Part shown: positions 1 through 9,600 of the stretch, piece by piece
Layout: every line of letters starts with the position of its first letter
Position numbering within the stretch: position 1 is the stretch's first letter
Source of the DNA: an uncultured Collinsella sp.
Lineage (GTDB): Bacteria; Actinomycetota; Coriobacteriia; Coriobacteriales; Coriobacteriaceae
DNA length: 50,289 nucleotides
Reading direction: 5' to 3'
Assembly: GCA_947642445.1 (NCBI GenBank)
Contig: CANRSF010000016.1
Location: forward strand, 1 to 50,289
Translations under genes and position numbers: made by a program
The notes under the pieces: model-generated
Database searches by the model: none
Told to the model about the DNA's origin: nothing
Seen by the model: only the letters and a program-made list of their open reading frames with translations

Positions 1-42
1 CGTAGCCCGAGACGGTCCCGGGCTGACAATTTCGACTGTAAT

Positions 43-79
43 GGACGTTCTTAAATGACTAGTCGCTGGGGACAGTCTT
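43..79. repeat. Short intergenic repeat, copy A
   Basis: Two similar 10-12-base blocks, GGACGTTCTT (43-52) and GGGGACAGTCTT (68-79), stand in the same orientation around a perfect 8-base palindrome GACTAGTC (57-64). Copy B at 2226-2264 has the same plan with a different palindrome. The two copies flank the DUF2207 gene. I take it to be a dispersed intergenic element; its function is unknown. Confidence 0.5.
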
Positions 80-98
80 CGTAGGTAGCGCGTAAAAA

Positions 99-141
99 GG
101 GGATGGGCTTTCCCCGACGGCTGTCGAGAAAAGCCCATCCC
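99..141 (-). terminator. Rho-independent terminator of the DUF2207 gene
   Basis: The arms GGGATGGGCTTT (100-111) and AAAGCCCATCCC (130-141) are perfect reverse complements. On the minus strand they are followed by a T run (AAAAA at 94-98 on the plus strand). It lies just after the minus-strand stop at 156. Confidence 0.85.
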
Positions 142-155
142 ATAATTTACGACCG

Positions 156-2102
156 TTAGAACGTTCCGCCGCCGCCTCCGCCGACGCCGCCGCCTCCGCC
201 GCCCGAGAAGCCGCCACCACCGCCGCCACTCGAGCTATCGGAGCTCGAAGCCAACTCGCGGATGGTCTCGTGATACACATCGTTGAACGAATCGAGCGGA
301 GACTCGTTGCCGTAGTGATGGTAATACCACCAGTAGCAGGGGTAGTTGTCGTAGAAATCGTCGCTGTTGCGCAGGTCCGCAGGCACGGCCTCGGCCAGCT
401 GTCGCAGCACTTCTTTCGAAACGCCTAGGGCAACGCCCATCACCAGCAGCTTGTTCCACAGCACCAGATCGCCCGGGACGGCTTCCTTTAGGCGTGTGAA
501 GTCCTCGAGCCAATGCTTGAGCGCCTTGCAGCGAGCCGCCACCTCGGCGCCCTCCGGCGTGTAACGGCGGAAGGTGCAGCTCAGGACAAAGCCCACGATC
601 GTGACGGGGATCGAAATCATAGCGGCACCGACGTTGGCGTCCGCAAAGTCGGTATAGAACAGAGAGCCCAAAATGCCAAAGACAATGATGATGCCGAGAA
701 CCAGGCCGGCCACCATCGCGATAGTGCCATCCGATGCGATAAACTCGCGCTCCTCCAGCTTGCCCTTAACCGTGCTCTGATAGTCCTCGAGCTTGTCGCC
801 AACAGATTCAGTACGCTCGCTGGCATACTCCTCCAGCTCGCTAAACGTGCGCGAACGGACGCCGTCTTTATCGGGCTTAACGCCAGCGAAGAAGACCTTG
901 AGCACGTCGCGATCGATGCCGTCCTTCTTGGCAGCCTTCCAGGCCTCGTCGGTCACTGTGATGCGATACGTCTGCTCCTCTTTTTCGCGACGGAGCAGAC
1001 CCTTCTTCTTGGTCTCGGTCGCTTCTTCCAGCTTGATCACGCGGTCGTCGGTCAGCTTCATCAGCGTGGCGATATATGCCTGATCGGGCACGTCGTTCCA
1101 GCTCATAAGAGTTGCAAGCACCGCGGGATGATCGGCGGAGGGCACATCGCGGAAGTACTCGTCCTGGAAGAGCGGCTTGGGCTTGGGCCTGCGCAGCTTG
1201 AGCATCACGATTACACCGGTATAGGCAACCGCCACAACAACACACACCACGGCAATCGCGCTGGCAACCGCACGCGCGTGCTCACGGCGGGCGTTAGCTT
1301 CGTCGGCCCATTCCTTCTCTTCGCTCAGGATCGTTGACATGCGCTCTTCGCCCGAAGCGGCAAGCTGCGGCACCCAGTCGCTAGGGAAGGCGATGCGTGC
1401 CTCGGCGAATTCGCCCTGGTGCACGCAGGGAATGGTATAGGTGACCATGGGCTCGTCCTCATCGAGCGACACGTCGCCCGTCAGCGGACCATGGCCCCAT
1501 GCGCGGAAGTTATCGCCCTTGACGGCCACCGTCCCGGCAGCGGCATTCGCGAAGCACACTTCCATCTCGACGTCATCGGAATCCGCAGACCAGCCGTCAC
1601 CCACGAACTTCCAGTAGAGCTCGGCGGTATCGGCCCAGTTCATAACCGCACCGGTCATGGTGTAGCTCACGTAGTAGATTGCGCTGTCGCCGCTCTCGTG
1701 AGGGCTGAACACCTTAATCCTTACGCCGTCACCGGTCTGCTCGACCGTGTAGACGCCAGAGTCGCCCTTGTTCGCGCTATCGACTTTGTTAAACGCGGTG
1801 TCCTCTTCCTCGACACTCAGCACGTCGACGCCCGCCGTGCCGCCCTGCTGGTTGGAGCCCGTATTGATCTCCCAAAACACGCCGTTGATGTCGTCGTCGA
1901 AATCAAACTGGCGTCCCTCGACAACGGCCAGCGATCCATCGGCCTCGACCGTGGCACTGATGTAGGTTTGGGTCATGGAATACCCGTCGGCACGTGCAAC
2001 GGCGGGCAACAGCAGCAGCGCGCACGCGACGAGCGCACAAATGGAAGCAAATCGCGCAAACGGGCAGCGCTGCCGACAGGTCTTGGCAACGGGGGCGTTC
2101 AT
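156..2102 (-). CDS. DUF2207 family membrane protein
   Basis: The product is 648 residues. A signal peptide (basic start, then a hydrophobic stretch ending in ARA near residue 38) leads to an extracellular DUF2207-type domain with the typical QFDFDDDINGVFWEIN segment. A membrane segment follows (VASAIAVVCVVVAVAYTGVI), then a cytoplasmic region, two more membrane segments and a tail of glycine runs ending in GGTF, which is usual for this family. The start at 2102 is preferred over an upstream in-frame ATG (2138) because AAAGGATG lies 7 bases before it and the signal peptide then begins cleanly. The family's molecular role is not established. It is monocistronic, with its own terminator. Confidence 0.85.
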   Translation of the reverse strand: MNAPVAKTCRQRCPFARFASICALVACALLLLPAVARADGYSMTQTYISATVEADGSLAVVEGRQFDFDDDINGVFWEINTGSNQQGGTAGVDVLSVEEEDTAFNKVDSANKGDSGVYTVEQTGDGVRIKVFSPHESGDSAIYYVSYTMTGAVMNWADTAELYWKFVGDGWSADSDDVEMEVCFANAAAGTVAVKGDNFRAWGHGPLTGDVSLDEDEPMVTYTIPCVHQGEFAEARIAFPSDWVPQLAASGEERMSTILSEEKEWADEANARREHARAVASAIAVVCVVVAVAYTGVIVMLKLRRPKPKPLFQDEYFRDVPSADHPAVLATLMSWNDVPDQAYIATLMKLTDDRVIKLEEATETKKKGLLRREKEEQTYRITVTDEAWKAAKKDGIDRDVLKVFFAGVKPDKDGVRSRTFSELEEYASERTESVGDKLEDYQSTVKGKLEEREFIASDGTIAMVAGLVLGIIIVFGILGSLFYTDFADANVGAAMISIPVTIVGFVLSCTFRRYTPEGAEVAARCKALKHWLEDFTRLKEAVPGDLVLWNKLLVMGVALGVSKEVLRQLAEAVPADLRNSDDFYDNYPCYWWYYHHYGNESPLDSFNDVYHETIRELASSSDSSSGGGGGGFSGGGGGGVGGGGGGTF

Positions 2103-2225
2103 AGGCACATCCTTTGTCTGTGATACCAGTAGCGTCATTGTCCCACGTTTGCGGGTTCATGTGACGAACATCTAGGTCAGCGGAGTATCAAACGGGACGA
2201 AAGTCACGCCCGCGGCCGGCACCTG

Positions 2226-2264
2226 GGGACGTTCCTTATCTGCCGGCAATCTGGGACACTCCTT
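2226..2264. repeat. Short intergenic repeat, copy B
   Basis: GGGACGTTCCTT (2226-2237) and GGGACACTCCTT (2253-2264) are direct repeats (10 of 12 bases equal) around the palindrome TGCCGGCA (2241-2248). This is the same plan as copy A at 43-79. It lies in the 508-base gap 2103-2610, which otherwise holds a terminator hairpin and no convincing gene. Confidence 0.55.
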
Positions 2265-2439
2265 GGCATAGCCCGCTCCGGCAATAGATACCACTTCATA
2301 GCTCCATCACAGGTGTAGCGGCTTTGTGTGGGCGCGGCATGCGCTGATTGAGCCGCCAGTTGAGGGGCATAAAGCAGTTGAGCGAAAACGGTTTGCCCCT
2401 TTGCCGTCCGCTTGAGGATCATGTCCCCCTTTTCCGCGG

Positions 2440-2473
2440 AAACCCCGGCAGTTGCGAAGAGCTGCCGGGGTTT
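2440..2473. terminator. Strong hairpin, terminator-like
   Basis: AAACCCCGGCAG (2440-2451) and CTGCCGGGGTTT (2462-2473) form a 12-bp stem with a 10-base loop, followed on the plus strand by the T-rich TTTCTGTCGTTT. No gene that it would terminate is clear; an unannotated small RNA or a decayed gene upstream is possible. Confidence 0.6.
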
Positions 2474-2610
2474 CTGTCGTTTGAGGGCTAGATTGATTGA
2501 CGACGATTAAGGCGCCGAGCCGGTGGTCCGGCACGCGCAACGTGTGGCCTCAGCAACTTGCAGGCCACGGCAGCGTCTCCCCCACCACGCCCCGCGCTAT
2601 ACTCGTCCGC

Positions 2611-3615
2611 ATGGACATCAACGCACGCAACATAGCAACAACCGCCGCCGACGCGCCAACGACGCCGGCCGCTCCCGCGCCCGTCGTGGGGCGCTTCGCC
2701 CCGTCGCCCTCGGGCCGTATGCACCTGGGCAACGTGTTCAGCTGCCTGTGCGCATGGCTTTCGGCCCGCAGCCAGGGCGGCAGCATCGTGTTACGCATTG
2801 AGGACCTGGACGATCGCTGCAAGCGCCCGGAACTTGCCGCCCAATTGATTGACGACCTGGCCTGGCTGGGGCTGGAGTGGGACGAAGGCCCCTACTACCA
2901 GCACGACCGCCTGGACCTGTACGAGAGCGCCTTGCGCCGGCTGAAAGACGCCGGCCTCACCTATCCCTGCTTTTGCACACGCGCCGAGCTCCACGCCGCG
3001 AGTGCACCGCACGCGAGCGACGGCACGCCCATCTACCGTGGCGCCTGCCGAAGTCTTTCGGCCGAGGAGGTGGCCCGCCGCAGCGCTCTGCGCGCCCCGG
3101 CCACACGTCTGCGCGTGCCCACCGTCGACGACCTCGCAGACGACGTGATCGAATTTGTGGATCGCACGTACGGCGCCCAATGCGAGGCGCTCGCCACCGA
3201 GTGCGGCGACTTTTTGGTCCGCCGCAGCGACGGCGTGTTTGCCTATCAGCTAGCCGTGGTGGTCGACGACGCCGCCATGGGCGTCACCGAGGTCGTGCGC
3301 GGATGCGACCTGCTGGGGTCCACGCCGCGCCAGATCTATCTGCAGCACCTGTTGGGACTGCCCACGCCGCACTACGCACACATTCCGCTGCTCATGGCAC
3401 CGGACGGCCGCCGCCTTTCCAAACGAGACCGCGATCTGGACCTGGGCGAACTCCGCGCCCGCTTTGGCACGCCCGAAGCGCTGCTGGGCTGGCTCGCCGG
3501 ACAAACAGGCATCGCGCCGGACACCACGCCGCGCTCTGCCGAGCGGCTGGTCGAGCACTTTAGCTGGGATGTTATCCGCGCGCACCGAGAGAACATCACT
3601 GTAACGGCCGAGTAG
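2611..3615 (+). CDS. gluQ: Glutamyl-Q tRNA(Asp) synthetase
   Basis: This 334-residue GluRS paralogue lacks the anticodon-binding domain. It activates glutamate and attaches it to queuosine at position 34 of tRNA-Asp. The class I signature is FAPSPSGRMHLGN (29-41, the HIGH motif as HLGN). The KMSKS-like loop is RLSKRDRD (about 268-275). A zinc site of the GluQ type is visible as C120-x-C122 followed by a Tyr and a Cys (YRGAC). The length fits the family, allowing for a 25-residue Ala/Pro-rich N-terminal extension. The start at 2611 is the first ATG giving a sensible N-terminus; a frame-open extension to 2497 has no ribosome site. It converges with the phosphoesterase at 3633. Confidence 0.9.
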   Translation: MDINARNIATTAADAPTTPAAPAPVVGRFAPSPSGRMHLGNVFSCLCAWLSARSQGGSIVLRIEDLDDRCKRPELAAQLIDDLAWLGLEWDEGPYYQHDRLDLYESALRRLKDAGLTYPCFCTRAELHAASAPHASDGTPIYRGACRSLSAEEVARRSALRAPATRLRVPTVDDLADDVIEFVDRTYGAQCEALATECGDFLVRRSDGVFAYQLAVVVDDAAMGVTEVVRGCDLLGSTPRQIYLQHLLGLPTPHYAHIPLLMAPDGRRLSKRDRDLDLGELRARFGTPEALLGWLAGQTGIAPDTTPRSAERLVEHFSWDVIRAHRENITVTAE

Positions 3616-3632
3616 CCAAATACGCCCCACCC

Positions 3633-4358
3633 CTACGCAACATCCCAAGGCTGGAGTTCGTCGCCCAGGCGAACGATGCAGTCGTAGAGCACGGTATGGC
3701 GCTCGGTCGGGTTGGCATCCCGATGAAAATGCCCGTAGTACCAGCGCTTGTAGTCCAAGCGGTCTTCCAACTCGTCAAAAAATGCCGTAAGTCGATCGAC
3801 GGCGGGGCAATTCCAGCCGGGCGCCGGATAGAGCGTGGGCGAAAGCATGCGCGTAGAGCAGGTGTGGGTGACCACGTAGTCGACCTTCCAGCCCACGCTG
3901 TCGAGCTTCGTCCGTGCCTCCTCAAAGTTGCGCTCGTCCGGCAACTCCTGCGGCCACCAGCTGGAATACGGAATGCGGTATTCCTTGTCCACGCTCGTGG
4001 CGCCGCCCATGGTAAAGACCGTTGAGCCGTCGAGTTCAAAAACCTCGCCGCGCGTCAGGCGCCGTATGGGCGAGGTGTCCGACAGGCGCTGTGTCAGTCC
4101 GCCGTGCCACAACTCCATGGGTCGCTCCGCCCAGTGGTCGAAACGTTCGTGGTTGCCGTCGACGAACAGCACGGTATAGGGGCGCGACTCCAGCCAAGCG
4201 ATGTCGGCGCACTCCTCGGCAGAGAAATCCCACGGAAAGCCAAAGTCGCCGGCAATGATGAGATAGTCGTCGCTCGTCAGGCTTTCCCCAAGATCCCAAT
4301 CGCGCAGCTTTTGCATGTCGAGACCACCGTGGACATCACCCGTCACATAGACCGTCAT
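3633..4358 (-). CDS. Metallophosphoesterase (third gene of a three-gene set)
   Basis: This 241-residue calcineurin-like phosphoesterase has its metal-binding motifs in order: GDVHG (7-11), GDFGF, GNHER, a THT histidine and GHFH. The real substrate cannot be read from the sequence. It is clearly paralogous to the gene at 5003-5758, sharing MGGA, SWWPQELP/TWWPEEMP-type and GWKVDYVVTH segments. The ATG overlaps the stop of the upstream phosphoesterase by 4 bases (ATGA), with GAGGGAAG as ribosome site, so the two are translationally coupled. Confidence 0.85.
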   Translation of the reverse strand: MTVYVTGDVHGGLDMQKLRDWDLGESLTSDDYLIIAGDFGFPWDFSAEECADIAWLESRPYTVLFVDGNHERFDHWAERPMELWHGGLTQRLSDTSPIRRLTRGEVFELDGSTVFTMGGATSVDKEYRIPYSSWWPQELPDERNFEEARTKLDSVGWKVDYVVTHTCSTRMLSPTLYPAPGWNCPAVDRLTAFFDELEDRLDYKRWYYGHFHRDANPTERHTVLYDCIVRLGDELQPWDVA

Positions 4359-4993
4359 CGGATCATCACTTCCCTCTTATAGGCTTCGAGATCGCGCTCG
4401 ACCTGCTCGTCGCCCGTGGCGTTGACCCACCACGGCCATTTAACGCAACACGTCGGCTCGTCGACCTGCGCAAACCACGTCTTGAGCTCCCCCAGGCTCA
4501 CCGGGGCGTAGCCGTTGGCGTCGACACCCACGTCATAGCGCAGCAGTCCCTGCCTGCAGTTGAAATTGTTGTACGCGCCGCCGCAACTGTGGATATGCCC
4601 GTGCAAATGCCAGCTGCCGTGCGACATGCCCTGCCAGTCAGCCATGGGATAGTGGCTCAGCACGATTTTTTGGCGGTCGATCTTGAGCACGCAAATGGAC
4701 GGCTCGACGATAAAGGCATCCGCCACCGCAGGCTGCGTCCAGTCTTTGTCGTGGTTGCCGGGCAGCAGGTGGACGCGCTTGCATACGATGCTTTTGCGCA
4801 GTTCGTAGGCCTCTTTGACCGTCATCTTAAAGCTAAAGTCACCCAAAATGTAGAGCTCGTCGTCCACAGCAACCTTGCTGTTAATGTTGGCGACCATGGC
4901 GTCGTTCATCTGCGCAACAGTCGACCAAGGCCTATCGCTAAGCCGTAGCATGTTCTCGTGTCCAAAGTGAGTATCGCTGGTAAACCAGATCAC
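4355..4993 (-). CDS. Metallophosphoesterase (second gene of the set)
   Basis: The 212-residue product has the motifs DTHFGH (7-12), GDFSF, GNHDKD, SHYPM and HGHIH, the pattern of small bacterial calcineurin-like phosphoesterases. It is a different subgroup from its two neighbours, which are alike. The start is GTG at 4993, chosen because AGGAGG lies 6 bases upstream and no ATG is placed as well. The gene begins 9 bases after the stop of the 5003-5758 gene and overlaps the next gene by 4 bases, so the three are one operon. The substrate is unknown. Confidence 0.85.
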   Translation of the reverse strand: MIWFTSDTHFGHENMLRLSDRPWSTVAQMNDAMVANINSKVAVDDELYILGDFSFKMTVKEAYELRKSIVCKRVHLLPGNHDKDWTQPAVADAFIVEPSICVLKIDRQKIVLSHYPMADWQGMSHGSWHLHGHIHSCGGAYNNFNCRQGLLRYDVGVDANGYAPVSLGELKTWFAQVDEPTCCVKWPWWVNATGDEQVERDLEAYKREVMIR

Positions 4994-5002
4994 GGGGACC
5001 TC

Positions 5003-5758
5003 CTAACGCTCTTGCTCGGAATAGTTGCTCGTCGTCTCGCCGAATCCGTCGGCACATCGCGCTTCGATCCGCACGATATCTTGGTAGATAAGGCGATGCT
5101 TTTCATCGCGCCATTCATCGTCATGGTAATGGCCAAAGAACCAGGTGCGGTAGTCGAGTCGCCCATCGAGCTCGCCCAAAAAGGCCTGCAGCGAATCGTC
5201 GTAGAACTCGCGATTGCACTCCATGCACAGCTCGTCTGCCAAATCGACCGGCGCCTCGTGAGTCACAACATAGTCGACCTTCCAGCCCACACGATCGAGC
5301 GAGGCGCGACAGTATTCCACCTCGCTCTCACTCGGCATTTCCTCGGGCCACCACGTCTTTCCCTCCCGGCGCCACTGTTTGTCATGGCTCGCGGCTCCAC
5401 CCATGGCGAGCACCGTGTTCCCCGCGATGTCGAACACCTCGCCGCGCATCAGGTGCAGCACATGTGGGCGAGCCTCGTGAACGAGGCCCCCGTTCCACTC
5501 TCGGATCGGCAGCCCCGCCAGCAAATGGTGATTCTCGTGATTACCGTCGACAAAACACGTGGTCCAGGGCTTGGACTCAAACCAGTCGAGCCAGTATTTG
5601 TCGGTGTTTGAGCCACTCCATATAAAGCCAAAGTCACCGGCAACGATCACCACGTCATCGCGCGTCAGCGTACGACCCAATGGCCAAACGCGCGACGAGA
5701 AGCGGCTCGCCCCGTACTCGGCAACACCGTGAACGTCTCCGGTAACGAAAATGGACAT
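5003..5758 (-). CDS. Metallophosphoesterase (first gene of the set)
   Basis: This 251-residue calcineurin-like phosphoesterase has GDVHG (7-11), AGDFGF, DGNHEN, VTHEAP and GHYHDDE. It is paralogous to the gene at 3633. The start at 5758 is supported by GGAGGTG 6 bases upstream; the reading frame is open further (to 5833) but without a ribosome site. It heads the three-gene operon running down to 3633. Family members act on nucleotides, phosphoproteins or RNA ends, and nothing here separates these possibilities. Confidence 0.85.
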   Translation of the reverse strand: MSIFVTGDVHGVAEYGASRFSSRVWPLGRTLTRDDVVIVAGDFGFIWSGSNTDKYWLDWFESKPWTTCFVDGNHENHHLLAGLPIREWNGGLVHEARPHVLHLMRGEVFDIAGNTVLAMGGAASHDKQWRREGKTWWPEEMPSESEVEYCRASLDRVGWKVDYVVTHEAPVDLADELCMECNREFYDDSLQAFLGELDGRLDYRTWFFGHYHDDEWRDEKHRLIYQDIVRIEARCADGFGETTSNYSEQER

Positions 5759-5843
5759 CAAACAACACCTCCGCGCTGTGCGACTCTGGACAAATCGATA
5801 GCAGAAATTGCGGGTCTGCCCCGGCATCTGCATCCCTTAGGGC

Positions 5844-6083
5844 TTACCCCTCGTTCTTCCATCCAAACGGGTCAAACACCCAAAAGATCAGATCGAGCAC
5901 GCCGCCGGTCATCATGGCACCGGCAAGGGCGATGATGACGTGCAGGGAACTGGCACTTCGGAGCACGTCGAATGGCCCCAGAACAGCCAGCAGCGCGATC
6001 GCTGCGCCGGCTGCGCACAGCGCGAGACACGGCCCCGCGTCCTTGACGCACTTCTTTGCGAGATGTTTGGTGTTGTCACTCAT
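5844..6083 (-). CDS. Small two-TM membrane protein
   Basis: The 79-residue product has two hydrophobic stretches, ALCAAGAAIALLAVLG and VIIALAGAMMTGGVLDLIFWV, and ends FGWKNEG. AAGGAG lies about 9 bases before the ATG at 6083. I do not recognise the family. It is on the same strand as the phosphoesterase operon, 85 bases upstream of it, and could be its first gene. The conserved 10-mer TGTCCGCACG lies about 80 bases upstream of its start. Confidence 0.65.
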   Translation of the reverse strand: MSDNTKHLAKKCVKDAGPCLALCAAGAAIALLAVLGPFDVLRSASSLHVIIALAGAMMTGGVLDLIFWVFDPFGWKNEG

Positions 6084-6236
6084 CGATATCGAACTCCTTA
6101 GAGGGTCGCTGTTCAGATGCATGCCGCCGCGACGGAGCATGACGGCAGGTTAAGTGTCACATGTCGTGCGGACACGTTTTTAAACCCACGCGTCCGCAGG
6201 GACCCATATCCTTGCAGAGCAGCCCTGAAGAATCTC

Positions 6237-6593
6237 CTAAACCGCCGACGGGCAACATGCTGAACAGGGGATCTTTCCTCGCTTGAGCGCGGTCGCCAAA
6301 GGCACGCTTGTTCTGATGGCGTTTTGAGGAAGGTTCTTGCATCCAGCAGAGCGGTGATAAATCTTGCCGTTCTTAGTGACGATTACCTTGATTTTTGAGG
6401 TATCCACACTGCGGGGCTCGATGGGCGCGGTCGCTTCTCGATGAGCCGACGCTGTTTTCCAAGGCTTGCCTCTCGAAAAACCAGAATCGCAGAACCGATT
6501 GATATAGCTGTCGAAACATCCATCGAACAGCAGCCCCGTTGCCAGGCCCGCCATGAATCCACAGACGATCGCGGCCTCTCCCCTAATTTGCAT
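6237..6593 (-). CDS. Membrane-anchored protein with a C-terminal Cys/His (Ada-like) motif
   Basis: The 118-residue product has an N-terminal membrane segment (AAIVCGFMAGLATGLLFDG), a polar linker, then a compact C-terminal motif: VTKNGKIYHRSAGCKNL, about 25 residues, and GKIPCSACCP. This H-x5-C ... C-x-x-C arrangement is the small metal-binding-like module often found at the end of secreted nucleases and other exported proteins. Its role is unknown. AAGGAGGGACAT sits just before the ATG at 6593, which decides the start over an upstream in-frame codon. Confidence 0.7.
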   Translation of the reverse strand: MQIRGEAAIVCGFMAGLATGLLFDGCFDSYINRFCDSGFSRGKPWKTASAHREATAPIEPRSVDTSKIKVIVTKNGKIYHRSAGCKNLPQNAIRTSVPLATALKRGKIPCSACCPSAV

Positions 6594-6698
6594 ATGTCCC
6601 TCCTTAATCGCTCTTAAAGAACAAGGCAGCGCGCGCCGCATGGAGCCTCATCACCCCCCACGGTACGCGCCGAAAATGGCCCGCAGTCCCTTCTGTCC

Positions 6699-9600
6699 CT
6701 AACGAATCAGCTGGCGGCGTTTATCGGACAGGAAGACACCGGCGGCTACCAGGACCGTGCCGCCGATAACGAAGGTCTCGCCCAGCAGGTCGAACGCATC
6801 GCCCGTGGCAGGCATCGCCGTCTGCTGCGTCGCAATCTCGGTTGTTGCCACCGCATGTTTGGCCTGGTACGTCACCTGCGTAGCGGTCTGAGCCTGCTCG
6901 CCATTCCCGCGTTCGGCGGCCTCTTGGCGAGCAATCTCGGCGTTGAGCTCGGCAATAGCCTGGTCGAGCTCGGCCTTGGCGGCGGTGTAGTTTGCAAGCG
7001 CCTCCAAGTATGCCGGCGCCACGGCATCCGTCGCAGCCACGGCGGCATCGAGCTCGGCCTTGGCGGTCGCGGCACGCTCGGCGGCATCGTGGGCCGCAGC
7101 GATCTTGGCGTTGAGCGCCTCGTCCGCATCGTCAGCGCTGCCATTGACGATGGCTTCGGCAAGATTGACGCTGCGCAGGCGGGCAACCGCGGCGGCAGAG
7201 GCATCGCGGGCGGCAGTTGCATTCGCCACGGCATCGCCAGCCTCCACCACGTCGTACTCGGCATCGCTCACGGCCACCTCCGCAGCATCGAGCGCGACAT
7301 CGGCAGTGGCTTTGCCCTCTGTGGCCCTGGCAAGTGCCGCAGCGGCATTCTTAAGCTGAGAGGCACGCCCGGCAGCTGCATCAGATTTTGCCTGAGCCGT
7401 TGCCACGACGGCGTCGGCATCGCTCGCAGCCTGCTGGGCCATATCGAGCTCCGCCTGAGTGGCAGCAGCATCGATGCCTGCCTGATCGGCATCGCCTTGG
7501 GCGGCAAGAAGTTCGGCCTCCGCCACGCGCTGATTGGCACGAGCGTCTTCGAGTGCAGACGATGCCGCATCAAACGCACGCTGAGCAGCGGCGATATCGG
7601 CTGAGTATGCCGCCAGCTCATCCTGGGCCGCGGCAAGTGCATCCTGCTTTTCGTCAACACCGGTACGAGCGGCGTCCAGCGCGCGTTTGGCAGCAGCCGC
7701 CTTGCCCTTGGCAATGTCGAGCTCGCCAGACTTGGCAGCCACGGCATCCTGTGCCGCCGCAACAACGGCGTTGGCAGCGCTCAAATCGGCGCGGGCATCG
7801 CTCACGGCACGCGCGGCGGCATCAGCTACAGCTTGTTTCTGCTCCACAGCAGCCTGGGCATCAGAGGCCTTGGCAGCCGCAGTATCGACGTCAGCGGCAG
7901 CACGCTCAACCTGGGCCTGCTTTGCCGCAACGGCCTGCGATGCAACATTCACCTTGTTGCCCGCATCCTCGGCAACGCCCTGCGCCGCAGCAAGCTCCTT
8001 GCGTGCCGCGTCCACGCCCTGCTCGGGATTTGCCAGAGCGTCACACCACGCGTTCAACGCAGCCTCATACTCTGCAACCGTCATCGGATTGAGGTTATAC
8101 GGCTTGTACCATTGACCAGAATATACAAATGTCTGCGCCTGTGTACTCCCGTACAGCGTCCCTCGCGTGCAAACGCCCATGCCCGTCACGGTGTAATCGG
8201 GGTTGATCACGTTGATGTAATGGCCGACCGAGGGGCTTGATCCACCGTGCAGTGCGGCGTAGTTATCAATCTGGGAGCTATGCGCCGTATAGAAATCGTA
8301 AGCGGCCTTTCCCGTAAGGCCCGATGCGCCCAGCGAGGCGGCGGCAGCATCAAAGATGGCCTTCTCCTGATCGACCCACTGCTTAAACGGATTGCTTCCG
8401 TAGTTCCACGCCACATTCTCGCCCACGTTAAACTGCTGAGCGTGCGCGACTTTCGTATCCGAGAAGTTCGCATCGGCAATGGCAGTCGCCATCATGGCAT
8501 ACGTCACCTTGAGCTCGCCTAGGCCAACGCTTGCGCGATACTCGTTGCACGCTTTGAGCCACACGACCGCCTGCTTCATATTGGTCAGGCTTGTCGCGTC
8601 GACCTCCTCGCCCACCTTGTTGTAGTTAGCGAGTTTGCAGTTGAGGATGATATTCGCCGCATCGTCGGCGCCCACACTTTTAAAGAACGCGATAGCACCC
8701 TGACGGTAATTCTCCGCCGACGCGTTCGCCGTTGCCTGAGCGGCATCGAGCTTGGCCTGGGCCTGAGCCACAGCCTGATCGGCCTGCTGCTTTTGGGCCT
8801 TCGCCTGATTGAGCGCCTTGTCTGCAGCGTCTTTCTCGTCCTTGGCTGCCGAGAGCTTGACCTGGGCGTCGGCCAACTCCGTAAGCGCGGAGGCATGATC
8901 GGCCTTGGCCTGGTCAAGGGCGGCATCGGCTGCCGTCTTGGCGGCAGCCGCGTCATCCAGCTTGGTCTGGGCATCGGTGGCAACCTGCTGCTGATTGGCA
9001 ACTGCCTGCTGGGCAGTCTGCACCTCGCCCTCGACGGCAGTCGCCTCTTGCTCGGCGGCGGCAAGCTCGCCCTCGCGCTGCGCCTGCGTGGCCTTGGCGG
9101 CCGTCAGCGCCTCGGACGCAGCAGTCACCTTTGCCTTGGCGTCCTCGTACTCCGGGCCCGCAGCGCCCTGCTCGGCTCGATCCAGATCGGCCTTGGCCGC
9201 GTCATAGCTCGCCTGTGCGGCGTCCACGTCCGCATCTGCCGCGGTCTTTGCCTGCTGAGCTGCCGAAAGCTTGACCTGCGTTTCCCGCTGCTTGGCAGCG
9301 GCGGCATCGGCAGCCGCCTGGGCATCCGAGAGTTTGGCTTGCGCATCAGCGGCCTGCTGCTTTGCCTGCTCCAAATCACTCGCAGCCTGCTCTGCGGCCG
9401 CCTGAGCGGCGGCTACGGCCTCGGGCGTGGCGTCGGATGCAGCAGCCTGTGCGGTCTCAAGCGCAGACTGGGCATTGGCGGCCGCCTTCTGCGCGGCAAC
9501 CAGGGCTTCGTCCTTGTCCGTCAGGTTCTTCTTGGCGGCATCGAGCGCAGCCTGAGCGTCCTCAAGCGTCTTGACATCCAAATCGGCCTTGTCCTGCGCA

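Noticed and set aside
2204..2422. 72-codon minus-strand frame with AAGGGGGAC before its ATG
   Set aside because: The ribosome site is tempting, but the frame runs through intergenic repeat copy B and shows no conserved-looking sequence, so I did not call it a gene.
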